The notes under the pieces are model-generated. The model was not told where the DNA came from and did not search any database. It saw only the letters and a program-made list of their open reading frames with translations. From the NCBI GenBank assembly GCA_013285405.1, contig CP053446.1, positions 1,215,985-1,279,984 of the forward strand: 64,000 bases of DNA, in the 5' to 3' direction. Shown here one piece after another: positions 18,099 to 27,516 of this stretch; position 1 is the first letter of the stretch; each line of letters begins with the position of its first letter. The DNA is from Ignavibacteriota bacterium. GTDB taxonomy: Bacteria; Bacteroidota; Ignavibacteria; Ignavibacteriales; Ignavibacteriaceae. Made by a program: the position numbers and the translations under genes.

Positions 18099-19895
18099 CT
18101 AATTATTTATGGTCTTCAGATTTTTCTTATAATTAATATTGATTGAGTCTTTTGCAATTGCTTTTTCAAAATAAATTTTGGCTGAATCGGGAATACCATT
18201 TTTTACATAAAAAACTCCGAGGTCATTATTGTAACCTGCATTATCAGGAAAAACATCTATGGCTATTTTCATAAACTTAATTGCAATATTAAATTCCTTA
18301 GCTTGTGCATAATAATATGCCAGAGCTGATGTCAAATCAGCTTTTTCTCTTTTACTTTTCAAATCAATCGCTAAAAATTTTGATAACCAAACATCCGCTT
18401 TAACTTTTTTACCCAACTTCAAGTAATTTTTAATAAGATTTACAACGGTAACGGGGTTATCCTTATCAATATTTATAGATCTTTCCAATACATCATTTGC
18501 TTTTATTAGGTCACCAGTCGTTTCAAATGCCAAGGCTGCTTTGTAATAGTATTCGGTATTTTCTGGTTTTATTCTTATTGCGTTTTCTGCACAATGTATG
18601 GCTTTATCATACATCTTATTATCAAAATAATAAAACCCTAATCCCATCCAATAGGTTGCTCTTTGAGGATTTTTTTCAATAGCCGCACTCCAGTATGTTA
18701 ATCCGCTTTTATAAACTTGATTATTCAAAAAAGTAAATAGAGATAAATAGATAAAAATTGATGTTCCTAATACTATTATGACAGGCTTACTTAGAGAAAC
18801 AAATATCTTTTCAATAATCACTGCATAGGAAATCATAATTCCGAATAATGGAAGATACATACGACAATCAATATAATTAAACTCCCCATCGTCAGCATTA
18901 ACCCTTACAAAAAGTGTTGGTAAAACAATTATTAGAAACATTAGAAATCCAAACATAAAAATTCTGATTCGATTATCCTTCCTGTTAAGAATTGTGTATG
19001 TTATTAATAAAACAAGTAACAGAGATCCGATTAAAATTAACGTGGTGTTTTTATTTGGAAGTGGATCAATATATAGGAAATAACCTGTCTTAGCCAAGTA
19101 TTCAAAAAGGATATAAATATTCTGAATAAATGAATTAAAGCTGATCTCTTCTCTTACATTTATAGATGCAACGAAGCTCCTTAAGCAAAAATAAACAATC
19201 GCCGGTATAAAGAAATAAAGCAATAAATAAATTCTATTCCATTTAATGGATTTATTTTCATTGTGAATTATTTCAAATAGTAAAATTATCACCGGGACAA
19301 GAATCCCAGCTTCTTTTGATAGCATAGCAAAGAAATAAGCTATCAAACTAAGTGAAAAATAAAAGTTACTTCTTGTCTCCCTGTATCTCAGATAAAAGTA
19401 CAGACTCCCAACGGCGAAAACAGCAAGAAGCAGGTCATTTCTTCCAACTATCCAGGATACAGCATTAGTATTTAAAGGATGAATTGCAAAAATTAAAGTG
19501 GTGATAAGAGATACCTTATCGTTAAACCCAATTTTAGTTAAAATTTTGAATAGTAAAAGTGAGACTATAATATGCAGGATAATGTTTGTTAAGTGATACA
19601 TCATAGAAGATTGTCCGGCAATTGCAGTATCAATTATAAAACTGGTCATCACTATTGGACGATAGTAATTATCATACAGATATCCATTTACAAAAGTAGA
19701 TGGAATATCAAAAAGACTATTAATTTTTTCATATTCATCAAAAACGATCAGATTATCATCTATATAGGTAAAATCAAACCAAAGATTGTGAATATAAAAC
19801 AGTAAAATAATCCCCACTATAAGAAATTGTGGCGAGTATTTTATCAATATTGATTTGGGTGTCTCTGCCTCATTCAAACCATTTGAGTTAATCAT
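18099..19895 (-). CDS. TMTC-like membrane O-mannosyltransferase with TPR repeats
   Basis: A 598-residue protein with about ten TM helices in residues ~20-400 and several TPR units in ~405-590 (ATYWMGLGFYYFDNKMYDKA). GT-C features are visible: an acidic pair in the first loop (FTYIDDN), YYRPIV, a HLTNIILH helix and SWIVGRNDLL. Such proteins transfer sugars from lipid carriers to proteins on the outer face of the membrane; TMTC-type homologues in bacteria are poorly studied. The stop lies 60 bases from the displaced aspS tail, which suggests this gene arrived as inserted cargo. Confidence 0.82.
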   Translation of the reverse strand: MINSNGLNEAETPKSILIKYSPQFLIVGIILLFYIHNLWFDFTYIDDNLIVFDEYEKINSLFDIPSTFVNGYLYDNYYRPIVMTSFIIDTAIAGQSSMMYHLTNIILHIIVSLLLFKILTKIGFNDKVSLITTLIFAIHPLNTNAVSWIVGRNDLLLAVFAVGSLYFYLRYRETRSNFYFSLSLIAYFFAMLSKEAGILVPVIILLFEIIHNENKSIKWNRIYLLLYFFIPAIVYFCLRSFVASINVREEISFNSFIQNIYILFEYLAKTGYFLYIDPLPNKNTTLILIGSLLLVLLITYTILNRKDNRIRIFMFGFLMFLIIVLPTLFVRVNADDGEFNYIDCRMYLPLFGIMISYAVIIEKIFVSLSKPVIIVLGTSIFIYLSLFTFLNNQVYKSGLTYWSAAIEKNPQRATYWMGLGFYYFDNKMYDKAIHCAENAIRIKPENTEYYYKAALAFETTGDLIKANDVLERSINIDKDNPVTVVNLIKNYLKLGKKVKADVWLSKFLAIDLKSKREKADLTSALAYYYAQAKEFNIAIKFMKIAIDVFPDNAGYNNDLGVFYVKNGIPDSAKIYFEKAIAKDSININYKKNLKTINN

Positions 19896-20109
19896 AGAAA
19901 ATGATTTATTTCAAATTTATTTTTAAAATACTGAACATATATAATCAATCGTCAGAAAAGAGATTTTAACTGCCTCTCTGTAATTTTTTCTTTGAGTTCA
20001 TGATAATAACTAATAGAATAAATATCTAGCTATTTATAACATTTTTTATACCAATTTCACTGATATGAGTAACTTATCATCTCTCGTATGATGATTATGT
20101 AATCTTTTT

Positions 20110-20140
20110 ATGCAATTCCCTCAACTGCTCTTAGTTTACT
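20110..20140 (-). pseudogene. Second, very short aspS tail fragment
   Basis: 31 bases matching the aspS end (codons for QLRELH and neighbours). 29 of 31 positions match the displaced tail at 17874-18038, and it shares that copy's AAC (Asn) codon in place of the intact gene's AGC (Ser). One base change turns a Glu codon into a stop. An 18-base core is identical in all three copies. Confidence 0.75.
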
Positions 20141-20148
20141 GTTAAACA

Positions 20149-20172
20149 GTGAGCCTCACTTTTGGATACGGA
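20149..20172 (+). repeat. GTGAGCCTCAC interspersed repeat, copy 2
   Basis: Same palindrome and flanking TTTTGGATACGGA as 15427-15449. It lies 9 bases after the short aspS fragment and ~70 bases before the second toxin-antitoxin pair. Confidence 0.8.
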
Positions 20173-20239
20173 AACTCTCTTTCAACCTAACACTATATTT
20201 TCTATATTTTAAATACAAATAAATATAAGGAGCAATTAT

Positions 20240-20476
20240 ATGGCAAACGTATTTGACAGAATAACTGTTAACCCTGCGATATGTATGGGTGAAGCAACAA
20301 TCAGGGGAATGAGAATCACTGTGGCTTTTGTGTTGAAACTTATCGCTTCAGGAATGCACAGCGAAGAAATCTTAAAATCTTACCCTGAATTAGAAAAAGA
20401 TGATTTGAAACAAGCAATAGAATATGCTGCGTGGTTGGCAAGTGAGCGTCACCAGCCATTGATGGTTAACAGGTGA
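20240..20476 (+). CDS. DUF433-family antitoxin (second pair)
   Basis: A 78-residue DUF433 protein (FDRITVNPAICMGEATIRG, VAFVLKLIASGMHSEEILKSYPELEKDDL). It is a diverged paralogue of the protein at 15970-16203. A good ribosome site (AAGGAG) lies 8 bases before the ATG. It overlaps the toxin gene by 4 bases. Expected to bind and silence the DUF5615 partner and to repress its own promoter. Confidence 0.85.
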   Translation: MANVFDRITVNPAICMGEATIRGMRITVAFVLKLIASGMHSEEILKSYPELEKDDLKQAIEYAAWLASERHQPLMVNR

Positions 20477-20850
20477 ATAAAATTAAGTTTATTGCAGACA
20501 TTCATATCTCTCCTGTAACCATTGAAGACTTACAGAGAAATGGATATGGTATTCAAAGAGTTACTGAATTTTTACCACCAAATGCAGTCGATGAGGAAAT
20601 TATTAATTTATCCATTCAGCAGGATGCAATTATAATTACTCAGGATTTAGACTTTTCAAACCTTATTGTTCAACATGGATTAACCAAGCCAAGTGTTATT
20701 TCTCTGCGTATTGAAAAACCAACTCCACAAAAAGTAACAGAAATTTTGATGAATCTTTTACCAAGAATAAAAGAAGAATTATTAAAGGGATGCATTATAT
20801 CTGTTGATGACAATCAATTTCGTATCAGGCAGCTTCCAGTTCGTAAGTAA
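20473..20850 (+). CDS. DUF5615-family PIN-like toxin (second pair)
   Basis: A 125-residue PIN-like protein with GTG start inside the antitoxin stop region. Motifs: FIADIHISPVTIEDL near the N-terminus, DEEIINLSIQQ, and IITQDLDFSNLIV with conserved acidic residues, then LRIEKPTPQKV. Predicted RNase toxin. Opposite strand to aspS, with which it converges 43 bases later. Together with the antitoxin it forms the cargo between the intact aspS and the displaced aspS fragments. Confidence 0.85.
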   Translation: MNKIKFIADIHISPVTIEDLQRNGYGIQRVTEFLPPNAVDEEIINLSIQQDAIIITQDLDFSNLIVQHGLTKPSVISLRIEKPTPQKVTEILMNLLPRIKEELLKGCIISVDDNQFRIRQLPVRK

Positions 20851-20893
20851 TAAAAATAATTCTGTAAAGTTTTTCCCTCACTTTTTTATTCCA

Positions 20894-22687
20894 TTACTTA
20901 TCAACTATCTTAATATGCAATTCCCTCAACTGTTCTTCGCTTACTTCGGAAGGACATTCATCCATCAGTGACACTGCACTCGCTGTCTTTGGAAATGCAA
21001 TTGTATCACGGATCGAATCAACTCCTGCAAACAACATTACCATCCTGTCAAATCCGAATGCAATTCCGCCGTGAGGTGGTGCCCCGTATTTAAATGCATT
21101 CATAAGAAAGCCGAATTTTTGTTTTGCTTCTTCATCACTTATTCCTAATGCCCGGAACATTCTGCTCTGCAATTCTGAATTGTGAATCCTGATGCTTCCG
21201 CCGGCAATTTCGTTTCCATTTAAAACCAGATCATAAGCCTGTGCTTTTATTTTACCGGGATCTTTTTCCAGCAAATCAATTTCTTCTATCTTCGGAGAAG
21301 TGAATGGATGATGCATTGCATAAAATCTTTTCGTTTCTTCATCCCAGTCAAATAATGGAAAATCAGTTATCCATAAAAGCGATGGCAGTGTTTCTGATTT
21401 GATCAATTCCAATCGTTTTGCGAGTTCAAGTCTCAACGCACCCATTTGATTGAGAGTAGATTTTTTCTCACCTGCGAGGATTAAAATTAAATCATTCGGT
21501 TCCGCTTTCATTGCAGTTAAAAGATTTCTTTTTTCTTCTTCACTTAAAAACTTTGCTGTCGGAGAATCAATTCCGTTAAACTGAACTTTAAACCACACCA
21601 ATCCTTTTGCACCAAGATTCTTTACAAAGTTTGTAAGTCCGTCAATCTGGCTTCTGCTGAATGCCGCGCTGTTTTGTGCAACAATTCCACAAACAATTCC
21701 ATCTGAATCTATCACATCTCTGAAAACTTTAAATTCTGACTTTTGAAATACTTCGTTCAGAGTATGAAGTTCCATCTCAAACCTTAAATCTGGTTTATCA
21801 CTTCCGTATTTTAACATTGCGTCTTCATACGAAAGTCGTTTTAATGGAAGCGATAAATCTACATTCCAGATTTCTTTGAATAATAATTTCATCAGACCTT
21901 CAACCATACTAAAAACTTGTTCCTGACTAACAAAAGACATCTCAACATCAATCTGTGTAAACTCTGGCTGGCGATCTGCACGTAAATCCTCATCCCGGAA
22001 ACATTTTACTATCTGAAAATAACGATCGAATCCTGATACCATTAATAGCTGTTTATACTGCTGTGGTGATTGGGGAAGTGCATAAAACTTTCCTTTATGA
22101 ATTCTGCTTGGGACAAGATAATCTCTTGCGCCTTCCGGAGTACTTTTCATCAGCACTGGAGTTTCGATTTCAACAAAATTATTTTCATCAAAATATCGCC
22201 TGACTAATTGAGCCATTTTATGCCGAAGCAATAAAACTTTTTGAAGAGCTGGTCTGCGTAAATCGAGATACCGGTATTTCAATCTTAGATCTTCAAATGC
22301 ATCTGTGTCGTCTTTAATTGCAAAGGGAGGAGTATCAGCTTCATTAAGGATGATCAGATTATCAGCAAGTACGTCAATTGTTCCTGTTTCCAATTCCTTA
22401 TTGACGGCATCATCCGGTCTTCGTCTGACAGTTCCTTCAACAGAAATTACAAATTCGTTTCTCAATTTCTTTGCAAGATCATAAACATCTTTGTTGATAT
22501 CAGGTTTTGCAGATGTATCGCTTTGCGAGAAAACCACTTGTGTAATTCCATAACGATCTCTCAGCCAGATAAAAATCAAAGCACCAAGATCTCTTCTTCT
22601 GTCAACCCATCCATTCAGAACAACTTTTTCACCAATATTATTTTCTCTTAATTCACCGCAGGTATGTGTACGAATTTTAAAACTCAT
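20894..22687 (-). CDS. aspS: Aspartyl-tRNA synthetase
   Basis: A 597-residue class IIb bacterial-type enzyme that charges tRNA-Asp (or also tRNA-Asn). Order: OB-fold anticodon domain (~1-110, VVLNGWVDRRRDLGALIFIWLRDR), catalytic domain with ALPQSPQQYKQLLM and motif 2 CFRDEDLRADRQPEFTQ, GAD insert (~290-420), and motif 3 [13 protein letters not shown] near residue 550. The gene is intact and normal in length. Its last codons recur twice downstream (20110-20140 and 17874-18038), so the present 3' end may have been supplied by an incoming DNA segment. Confidence 0.98.
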   Translation of the reverse strand: MSFKIRTHTCGELRENNIGEKVVLNGWVDRRRDLGALIFIWLRDRYGITQVVFSQSDTSAKPDINKDVYDLAKKLRNEFVISVEGTVRRRPDDAVNKELETGTIDVLADNLIILNEADTPPFAIKDDTDAFEDLRLKYRYLDLRRPALQKVLLLRHKMAQLVRRYFDENNFVEIETPVLMKSTPEGARDYLVPSRIHKGKFYALPQSPQQYKQLLMVSGFDRYFQIVKCFRDEDLRADRQPEFTQIDVEMSFVSQEQVFSMVEGLMKLLFKEIWNVDLSLPLKRLSYEDAMLKYGSDKPDLRFEMELHTLNEVFQKSEFKVFRDVIDSDGIVCGIVAQNSAAFSRSQIDGLTNFVKNLGAKGLVWFKVQFNGIDSPTAKFLSEEEKRNLLTAMKAEPNDLILILAGEKKSTLNQMGALRLELAKRLELIKSETLPSLLWITDFPLFDWDEETKRFYAMHHPFTSPKIEEIDLLEKDPGKIKAQAYDLVLNGNEIAGGSIRIHNSELQSRMFRALGISDEEAKQKFGFLMNAFKYGAPPHGGIAFGFDRMVMLFAGVDSIRDTIAFPKTASAVSLMDECPSEVSEEQLRELHIKIVDK

Positions 22688-23104
22688 TTAGATCTTTTTC
22701 TCCAATATTCTGTTGTTGAATGCGAAAATTAATCATTACAAAAGGGGTAAACAAATAACTCTCTCTTCAAACGATTCTCAATCTTATTATTAAGCTTTTA
22801 ACTTCATCCCTCCCTTTTCTCTTAAAACGAGGCTGCGTGAAAGTTAATGTTTTGCTACGAGCTTTAGCTCGTGAATTAAGAATAATACAATAGATTGGCT
22901 TTAGCCAAATCTCTTTCGGCTAAAGCCAGAAATTAATTTTATTTTTTAAGACCACCACGACTTAAAAGTCGTGGCTAATTAATATTTTTTATACACTTCC
23001 TTTTAGGCGAAAGATAAACGCGCGATCTTTTTATTTCGATAGAATGATATTCAAATAATCTATACTCGCTTCACTGCAAAATCATTTATTAGTAAGTTTC
23101 AGTT
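22688..23104. other. Gene-free stretch between aspS and deoA with a REP-like hairpin cluster
   Basis: Divergent promoter region of aspS and deoA. The middle ~120 bases hold three perfect inverted repeats (see 22857-22974). No open frame of interest. Confidence 0.65.
22857..22974. repeat. REP-like cluster of three hairpins
   Basis: Three palindromic units in 118 bases: ACGAGCTTTAGCTCGT (22857-22872); GGCTTTAGCC paired with GGCTAAAGCC (22897-22927); CCACGACTT paired with AAGTCGTGG (22955-22974). Such arrays resemble REP/BIME elements dispersed by RAYT-type transposases. No RAYT gene is in the window. Confidence 0.75.
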
Positions 23105-24409
23105 ATGAACATTGTAGAATTAATAAAAAAGAAACGAGATGGTGAATCGTTAAGATTAAATGAAATTAATTTTCTTATTTCAAACTACACAAATGGAAAC
23201 ATTCCAGACTACCAGTTCTCTTCCCTTTTAATGACAATACTTTTAAAAGGTATGAATTCCAATGAAACTTCTTCACTTACAAACTCAATGTTAAACAGTG
23301 GGAAAATCTTAAATCTTTCTTCTTTAAAAGGATATAAAATTGATAAACATTCTACTGGTGGAGTTGGAGATAAAACTTCTTTAATCATCGCACCAATTGT
23401 TGCTTCAACAGGAATTTTTGTACCAATGATATCAGGAAGAGGTCTCGGACATACAGGTGGAACTCTTGATAAACTTGAATCTATTCCAAGATTCAGAACA
23501 GACTTGAGTCTTTCAAATGCAATTTCTGTTTTGAAAAAATGCGGTGCAATCTTAATAGGACAAACAAAAGAAATAGCACCAGCAGATAAAATGATTTATG
23601 CACTTCGTGATGTAACTGCAACCGTCGAGTCTATTCCATTAATTACTGCAAGCATAATGAGTAAAAAACTTGCGGAAGGAATCGATGGACTTGTGCTTGA
23701 TATTAAAACCGGTAATGGTGCATTTATGAAAAGTCAGAAAGACTCTGTTGAACTCGCAAATTCATTAATCAATACGGCAAAATCATTTGATAAAAAAGTA
23801 ATCGCGTTTATTACTGATATGAATCAACCATTGGGAAATTATGTTGGCAACTGGCTGGAAGTTTATGAGTCAATTCACGTTCTTCGGGGAGAAATTAAAA
23901 ATGATTTGTCTGAGCTATCAATAAAACTGGCTGGTGCAATGATTTATCTTGGGAAAAAAGCAAAATCAATTCAGGACGGAGAAAAAATTGCCAGTAAAAA
24001 AATTGAAAATGGCGAAGCATTTAAAAAGTTCGTGGAGATAGTGAAACTTCAGGGTGGTGAAATAAATTATATCGATAATCCTGATCAGTATCCCAAATCA
24101 ATTTACATCCAAAAAATAAAATCAGTGAGGCGCGGTTATATAGAAACGATAAATACTTATAATATCGGAATGGCTTCTCTGGAGCTCGGTGCCGGCAGAA
24201 AAACAAAAGAAGAAAAAATTGATCCGAAGGCAGGGATCGTTTTGTTTAAGAAGATTGGTGATTACGTTAACAAAGGTGATATCATTTGTGAACTCCATTC
24301 TGACTCAAAATCAAAAATAAAATCAGCCGAAGATATTATCCTTCGTTCGATAAAATTTTCAAACACAAAACCGACTTTACCAAAACTGATTAAAAAAGTT
24401 ATAGAGTAA
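23105..24409 (+). CDS. deoA: Thymidine/pyrimidine-nucleoside phosphorylase
   Basis: A 434-residue member of the nucleoside phosphorylase class II family, which splits thymidine or uridine with phosphate to base and pentose-1-phosphate. The signature KHSTGGVGDKTSLIIAP and the SGRGLGHTGGTLDKLESIPRF block are intact, with the usual alpha, alpha/beta and C-terminal domains. The thymidine-specific and broad-specificity forms cannot be separated by eye. It is followed 36 bases later by the SPFH gene. Confidence 0.93.
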   Translation: MNIVELIKKKRDGESLRLNEINFLISNYTNGNIPDYQFSSLLMTILLKGMNSNETSSLTNSMLNSGKILNLSSLKGYKIDKHSTGGVGDKTSLIIAPIVASTGIFVPMISGRGLGHTGGTLDKLESIPRFRTDLSLSNAISVLKKCGAILIGQTKEIAPADKMIYALRDVTATVESIPLITASIMSKKLAEGIDGLVLDIKTGNGAFMKSQKDSVELANSLINTAKSFDKKVIAFITDMNQPLGNYVGNWLEVYESIHVLRGEIKNDLSELSIKLAGAMIYLGKKAKSIQDGEKIASKKIENGEAFKKFVEIVKLQGGEINYIDNPDQYPKSIYIQKIKSVRRGYIETINTYNIGMASLELGAGRKTKEEKIDPKAGIVLFKKIGDYVNKGDIICELHSDSKSKIKSAEDIILRSIKFSNTKPTLPKLIKKVIE

Positions 24410-24445
24410 AAAGAAATTAATTTATAAATTATATAAAAGGAGAGA

Positions 24446-25324
24446 ATGTTTATGTTATTTATAATTGCACTAATTGCTGCAGTGGTTGCTTATTTCGTTT
24501 ACAAGAATGCAAAAAAAAGATTTCAAAAAAATGAAGCCATATTCGCAATGCTTGGTTTTATAGTTGCATTAATCATTGTGCTGTTGCAATGTTTTACCGT
24601 AATTCCAGCCGGACATACCGGCGTGATTGATTTTCTTGGTTACGTAAGCGATAATACTTTAAAATCAGGAGTAAATATTATTAACCCAATGGCAAGTATT
24701 GAAAAGATGAGCATCAAAACTCAGGAGTTAAAAGAACTGATGAATGTTCCCTCGCAGGAAGGACTAAGTGTTGAACTTGAAATAAGTTTATTATTCAAAC
24801 TTGATTCTGAAAAAGCTAACCAGATTTATAAATCAGTAGGACCAAATTATGTAGAAATCCTTCTAACACCACAATTTAGATCTGTAGTAAGAGGAGTTAC
24901 AGCAAGATACGAAGCAAAAGCTCTCTACACTGCATCAAGAGAAAAACTTGCCGGAGAAATTGAATCCGAATTGGAAAAACTGGTTGGACCGAGAGGAATT
25001 ACTGTCGAACAAGCAGCACTTCGCCAAATAAAGTTACCACCGAGATTAACACAGTCAATTGAAGAAAAATTGCAGGCAGAACAGGAAAGTCAAAGGATGG
25101 CTTTCATTCTGAAAAAAGAAGAGCAGGAAGCAGACAGAAAACGAATCGAGGCAAAAGGTATTGCTGATTTTCAGGAAATAGTGTCAAAAGGAATTAGTGA
25201 ACAATTATTAAAATGGAAAGGTATTGAAGCCACTGAAAAGCTTGCAAATTCACAAAATACAAAGGTTGTGATAATTGGCTCGGGTGAGGATGGACTCCCA
25301 ATAATACTCGGATCTGATAAGTAA
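24446..25324 (+). CDS. SPFH/prohibitin-family membrane protein
   Basis: A 292-residue band-7 protein. Two N-terminal hydrophobic segments (~1-20 and ~35-55) are followed by the SPFH domain (VIPAGHTGVIDFLGYV ... LKSGVNIINP) and a long coiled coil (IEEKLQAEQESQRMAFILKK). Prohibitin-like proteins form large membrane rings that organise microdomains and regulate membrane proteases. AAAGGAG lies 8 bases before the start. Position just upstream of the haem genes suggests co-transcription but no specific link. Confidence 0.88.
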   Translation: MFMLFIIALIAAVVAYFVYKNAKKRFQKNEAIFAMLGFIVALIIVLLQCFTVIPAGHTGVIDFLGYVSDNTLKSGVNIINPMASIEKMSIKTQELKELMNVPSQEGLSVELEISLLFKLDSEKANQIYKSVGPNYVEILLTPQFRSVVRGVTARYEAKALYTASREKLAGEIESELEKLVGPRGITVEQAALRQIKLPPRLTQSIEEKLQAEQESQRMAFILKKEEQEADRKRIEAKGIADFQEIVSKGISEQLLKWKGIEATEKLANSQNTKVVIIGSGEDGLPIILGSDK

Positions 25325-25340
25325 TAGTTAAAGATTATTA

Positions 25341-25361
25341 TTCATCCATTGTTCGGATGAA
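25341..25361 (+). terminator. Possible weak terminator hairpin after the SPFH gene
   Basis: TTCATCC and GGATGAA form a 7-bp stem with a 7-base loop. A run of T appears only ~12 bases later, so termination would be weak or partial. Confidence 0.4.
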
Positions 25362-25411
25362 ATAGTCTTCATATTTTTGAACTCAAAAGTCAGAAAAATG
25401 ATTAGACTAAT

Positions 25412-26236
25412 ATGATATCAGGTATTCACACTATTAATATACTATTACCAATCTTCTATTTTGCCACTCTGATAGTTTACTTATATGACTTTTTAAAAGG
25501 CGAAATAAAACTCGCAAATGTTAAAAGAGTTTTTCTTTTCATCACTCTATTTCTACATTTAATTTATATCGTACTCAGAACTGTTGCCTTTGATCATCCA
25601 CCAATAACTAATGTATTTGAAATATTTACTATCCTCGCCATAACAATAGCATTTTCTTACTTTCTTGTTGAGTTAGTTTCGGATATTCGTGGGACAGGTC
25701 CTTTTATTATTATCCTTCCGTTTCTCTTTCAACTGATATCATCTTTATTCATTCAGGATCTGACAGAGGTGAAAGATGTGTTAAGAAGTAATTTGCTTGG
25801 AATTCATGTCATTAGTGCTTTACTCGGTTATTCTGGTTTTACAATTTCTGCTGTGTATGGATTTCTTTATTTGATATTATATAAAGATATCAAGCTTAAC
25901 AAATTTGGTTTGATCTTCAATCGTCTTCCGAACCTGGAAGTTCTTGAAAGACTAAGTTTGTATTCTGCTGTAATTGGTTTTATTACTTTGACTATTGCAA
26001 TAATAATTGGAGTAATCTGGCTGCCTATTGCTTTTCCAAAATTTTCATATCTCGATCCAAAGTTAATCGGCACATTGTTAGTGTGGCTGCTCTATGCAAT
26101 CGGAATTACAAGCAAAATTCTTGGCAAGTGGCGGGGAAAAAAATTAGTTACGCTATCAATTGCAGGATTTGCAGTTGCGATCATATCTACAATTCTTTCA
26201 AACTTTTTAGCACAGAGTTTTCATTCTTTTTATTGA
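25412..26236 (+). CDS. CcsA/HemX-like membrane protein
   Basis: A 274-residue protein with about eight TM helices that belongs to the cytochrome c assembly CcsA family. Family-type segments include HVISALLGYSGFTISAVYGF and conserved histidines in or next to helices. It stops 3 bases before hemA. A CcsA-like protein directly upstream of hemA is the arrangement called hemX in Gram-positive and several other bacteria, where it influences GluTR levels. The role could be haem handling or hemA regulation; the sequence alone does not decide. Confidence 0.8.
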   Translation: MISGIHTINILLPIFYFATLIVYLYDFLKGEIKLANVKRVFLFITLFLHLIYIVLRTVAFDHPPITNVFEIFTILAITIAFSYFLVELVSDIRGTGPFIIILPFLFQLISSLFIQDLTEVKDVLRSNLLGIHVISALLGYSGFTISAVYGFLYLILYKDIKLNKFGLIFNRLPNLEVLERLSLYSAVIGFITLTIAIIIGVIWLPIAFPKFSYLDPKLIGTLLVWLLYAIGITSKILGKWRGKKLVTLSIAGFAVAIISTILSNFLAQSFHSFY

Positions 26237-26239
26237 GAT

Positions 26240-27514
26240 ATGAACTTATTTGCGATATCCATAAATCACAGAACTGCACCGGTTGAATTGCGCGAAGCAG
26301 TTTATCTTAAAGAAGATGAAATCCGTCCGTTTATTAATTTTGTAAAAGAAAACCAGATAAAAGAAGGATTGGTTCTTTCTACATGCAATCGTACGGAAAT
26401 TTTTGGCATTCCTGCAAATAATGAAGCAAGCCATGAAAAATTTCAAAGCCTTCTTCTGAATTTCAAGCCCGCACAAAATATAACTGAAAATAATTTTCAG
26501 AAATTTGTGTCAAGGGAAGCGATCAGACATTTATTTTCCGTTGCTACAGGAATTGATTCACTACTTATCGGCGACAACCAGGTTTTCAAACAGGTAAAAG
26601 ACTCATTTCAAATTTCTGAAGATTCAAATTTTTCCGGTTACATTATGCATAGAATTTTTGACGCTGCAATCAGAGCCGGTAAAAGAGCAATTTCAGAAAC
26701 TGCAATAAGCGAAGGAGCCGTAACGGTCAGCTATGCTGCTGTTCAGTTAACAGAAAAAATATTTTCAAACTTGAATAAAAAATCTGCACTCGTAATTGGT
26801 GCTGGTGAAACTGGTGAGATTGCTGCAAAACATTTATCTGAAAGAGGAATCGGAAATCTTACCGTAACAAACAGAACTCAGAATAAAGCAGAAAGACTTG
26901 CAGAAAAATTAAATGCGAAAGTAATCCCTTTTGCAGAATTCAAAGATTCAATCTTTAAGTTTGATATTATTATCAGTGCAACATCAGCTCCAGATATTTT
27001 GGTTAGAAAAGATGATATTAAAAGTGCTTTGAAGATGCGAAATAATAATCCAATGATATTAATGGATATTGCCGTTCCCCGTGATATCGATCCGGCAACG
27101 AAAGAAATTGATTATGTTTTTTATCACGATCTCGATTCATTGAATATTATCGTCGATCAGAATCTCGCGAAAAGAAAATCAGAAATACCAAAGGTTGAAA
27201 AGATAATTGAAGAAGAGCTTGATACATTCTGGGAGTGGTATAATTCACTACAGGCAGCACCAGCAATAAAAGATCTCCGTGATTTTTTTGAAGAAATAAG
27301 AAATGATGAAGTAGAAAAAAATAAAAACAAATTCTCTGTTGAAGATCAGGAAAAACTTGACATTGTTACAAAAAGAATCATCAACAAAATTCTCCATCAC
27401 CCAACTATTGAATTGCGAAAAGCAGGCGATTCTTCTGCTCATCCTGAAGAATCTGTCGCGAAGATTGGAATTATCAAAGAGTTGTTTGGGATAGGTAAAA
27501 AGAAGAACGAATGA
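26240..27514 (+). CDS. hemA: Glutamyl-tRNA reductase
   Basis: A 424-residue enzyme that reduces Glu-tRNA to glutamate-1-semialdehyde, the first committed step of C5-pathway tetrapyrrole synthesis. The N-terminal domain has SINHRTAPVELRE and the catalytic cysteine C49 in STCNRTEIFG. The NADPH-binding domain has VIGAGETGEIAAKHL, and the C-terminal helical dimerisation domain is present. The next enzyme, HemL (semialdehyde aminotransferase), is not encoded in the window. Confidence 0.97.
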   Translation: MNLFAISINHRTAPVELREAVYLKEDEIRPFINFVKENQIKEGLVLSTCNRTEIFGIPANNEASHEKFQSLLLNFKPAQNITENNFQKFVSREAIRHLFSVATGIDSLLIGDNQVFKQVKDSFQISEDSNFSGYIMHRIFDAAIRAGKRAISETAISEGAVTVSYAAVQLTEKIFSNLNKKSALVIGAGETGEIAAKHLSERGIGNLTVTNRTQNKAERLAEKLNAKVIPFAEFKDSIFKFDIIISATSAPDILVRKDDIKSALKMRNNNPMILMDIAVPRDIDPATKEIDYVFYHDLDSLNIIVDQNLAKRKSEIPKVEKIIEEELDTFWEWYNSLQAAPAIKDLRDFFEEIRNDEVEKNKNKFSVEDQEKLDIVTKRIINKILHHPTIELRKAGDSSAHPEESVAKIGIIKELFGIGKKKNE

Positions 27515-27516
27515 TT

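Larger units (their letters stand above)
19896..20239. other. Gene-free stretch: promoters, small aspS fragment and repeat
   Basis: Divergent upstream regions of the TMTC-like gene and the second toxin-antitoxin pair. It holds a 31-base aspS fragment (20110-20140) and the GTGAGCCTCAC repeat (20149-20172). AT-rich sequence and an AAGGAG ribosome site lie just before the DUF433 start. Confidence 0.6.
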
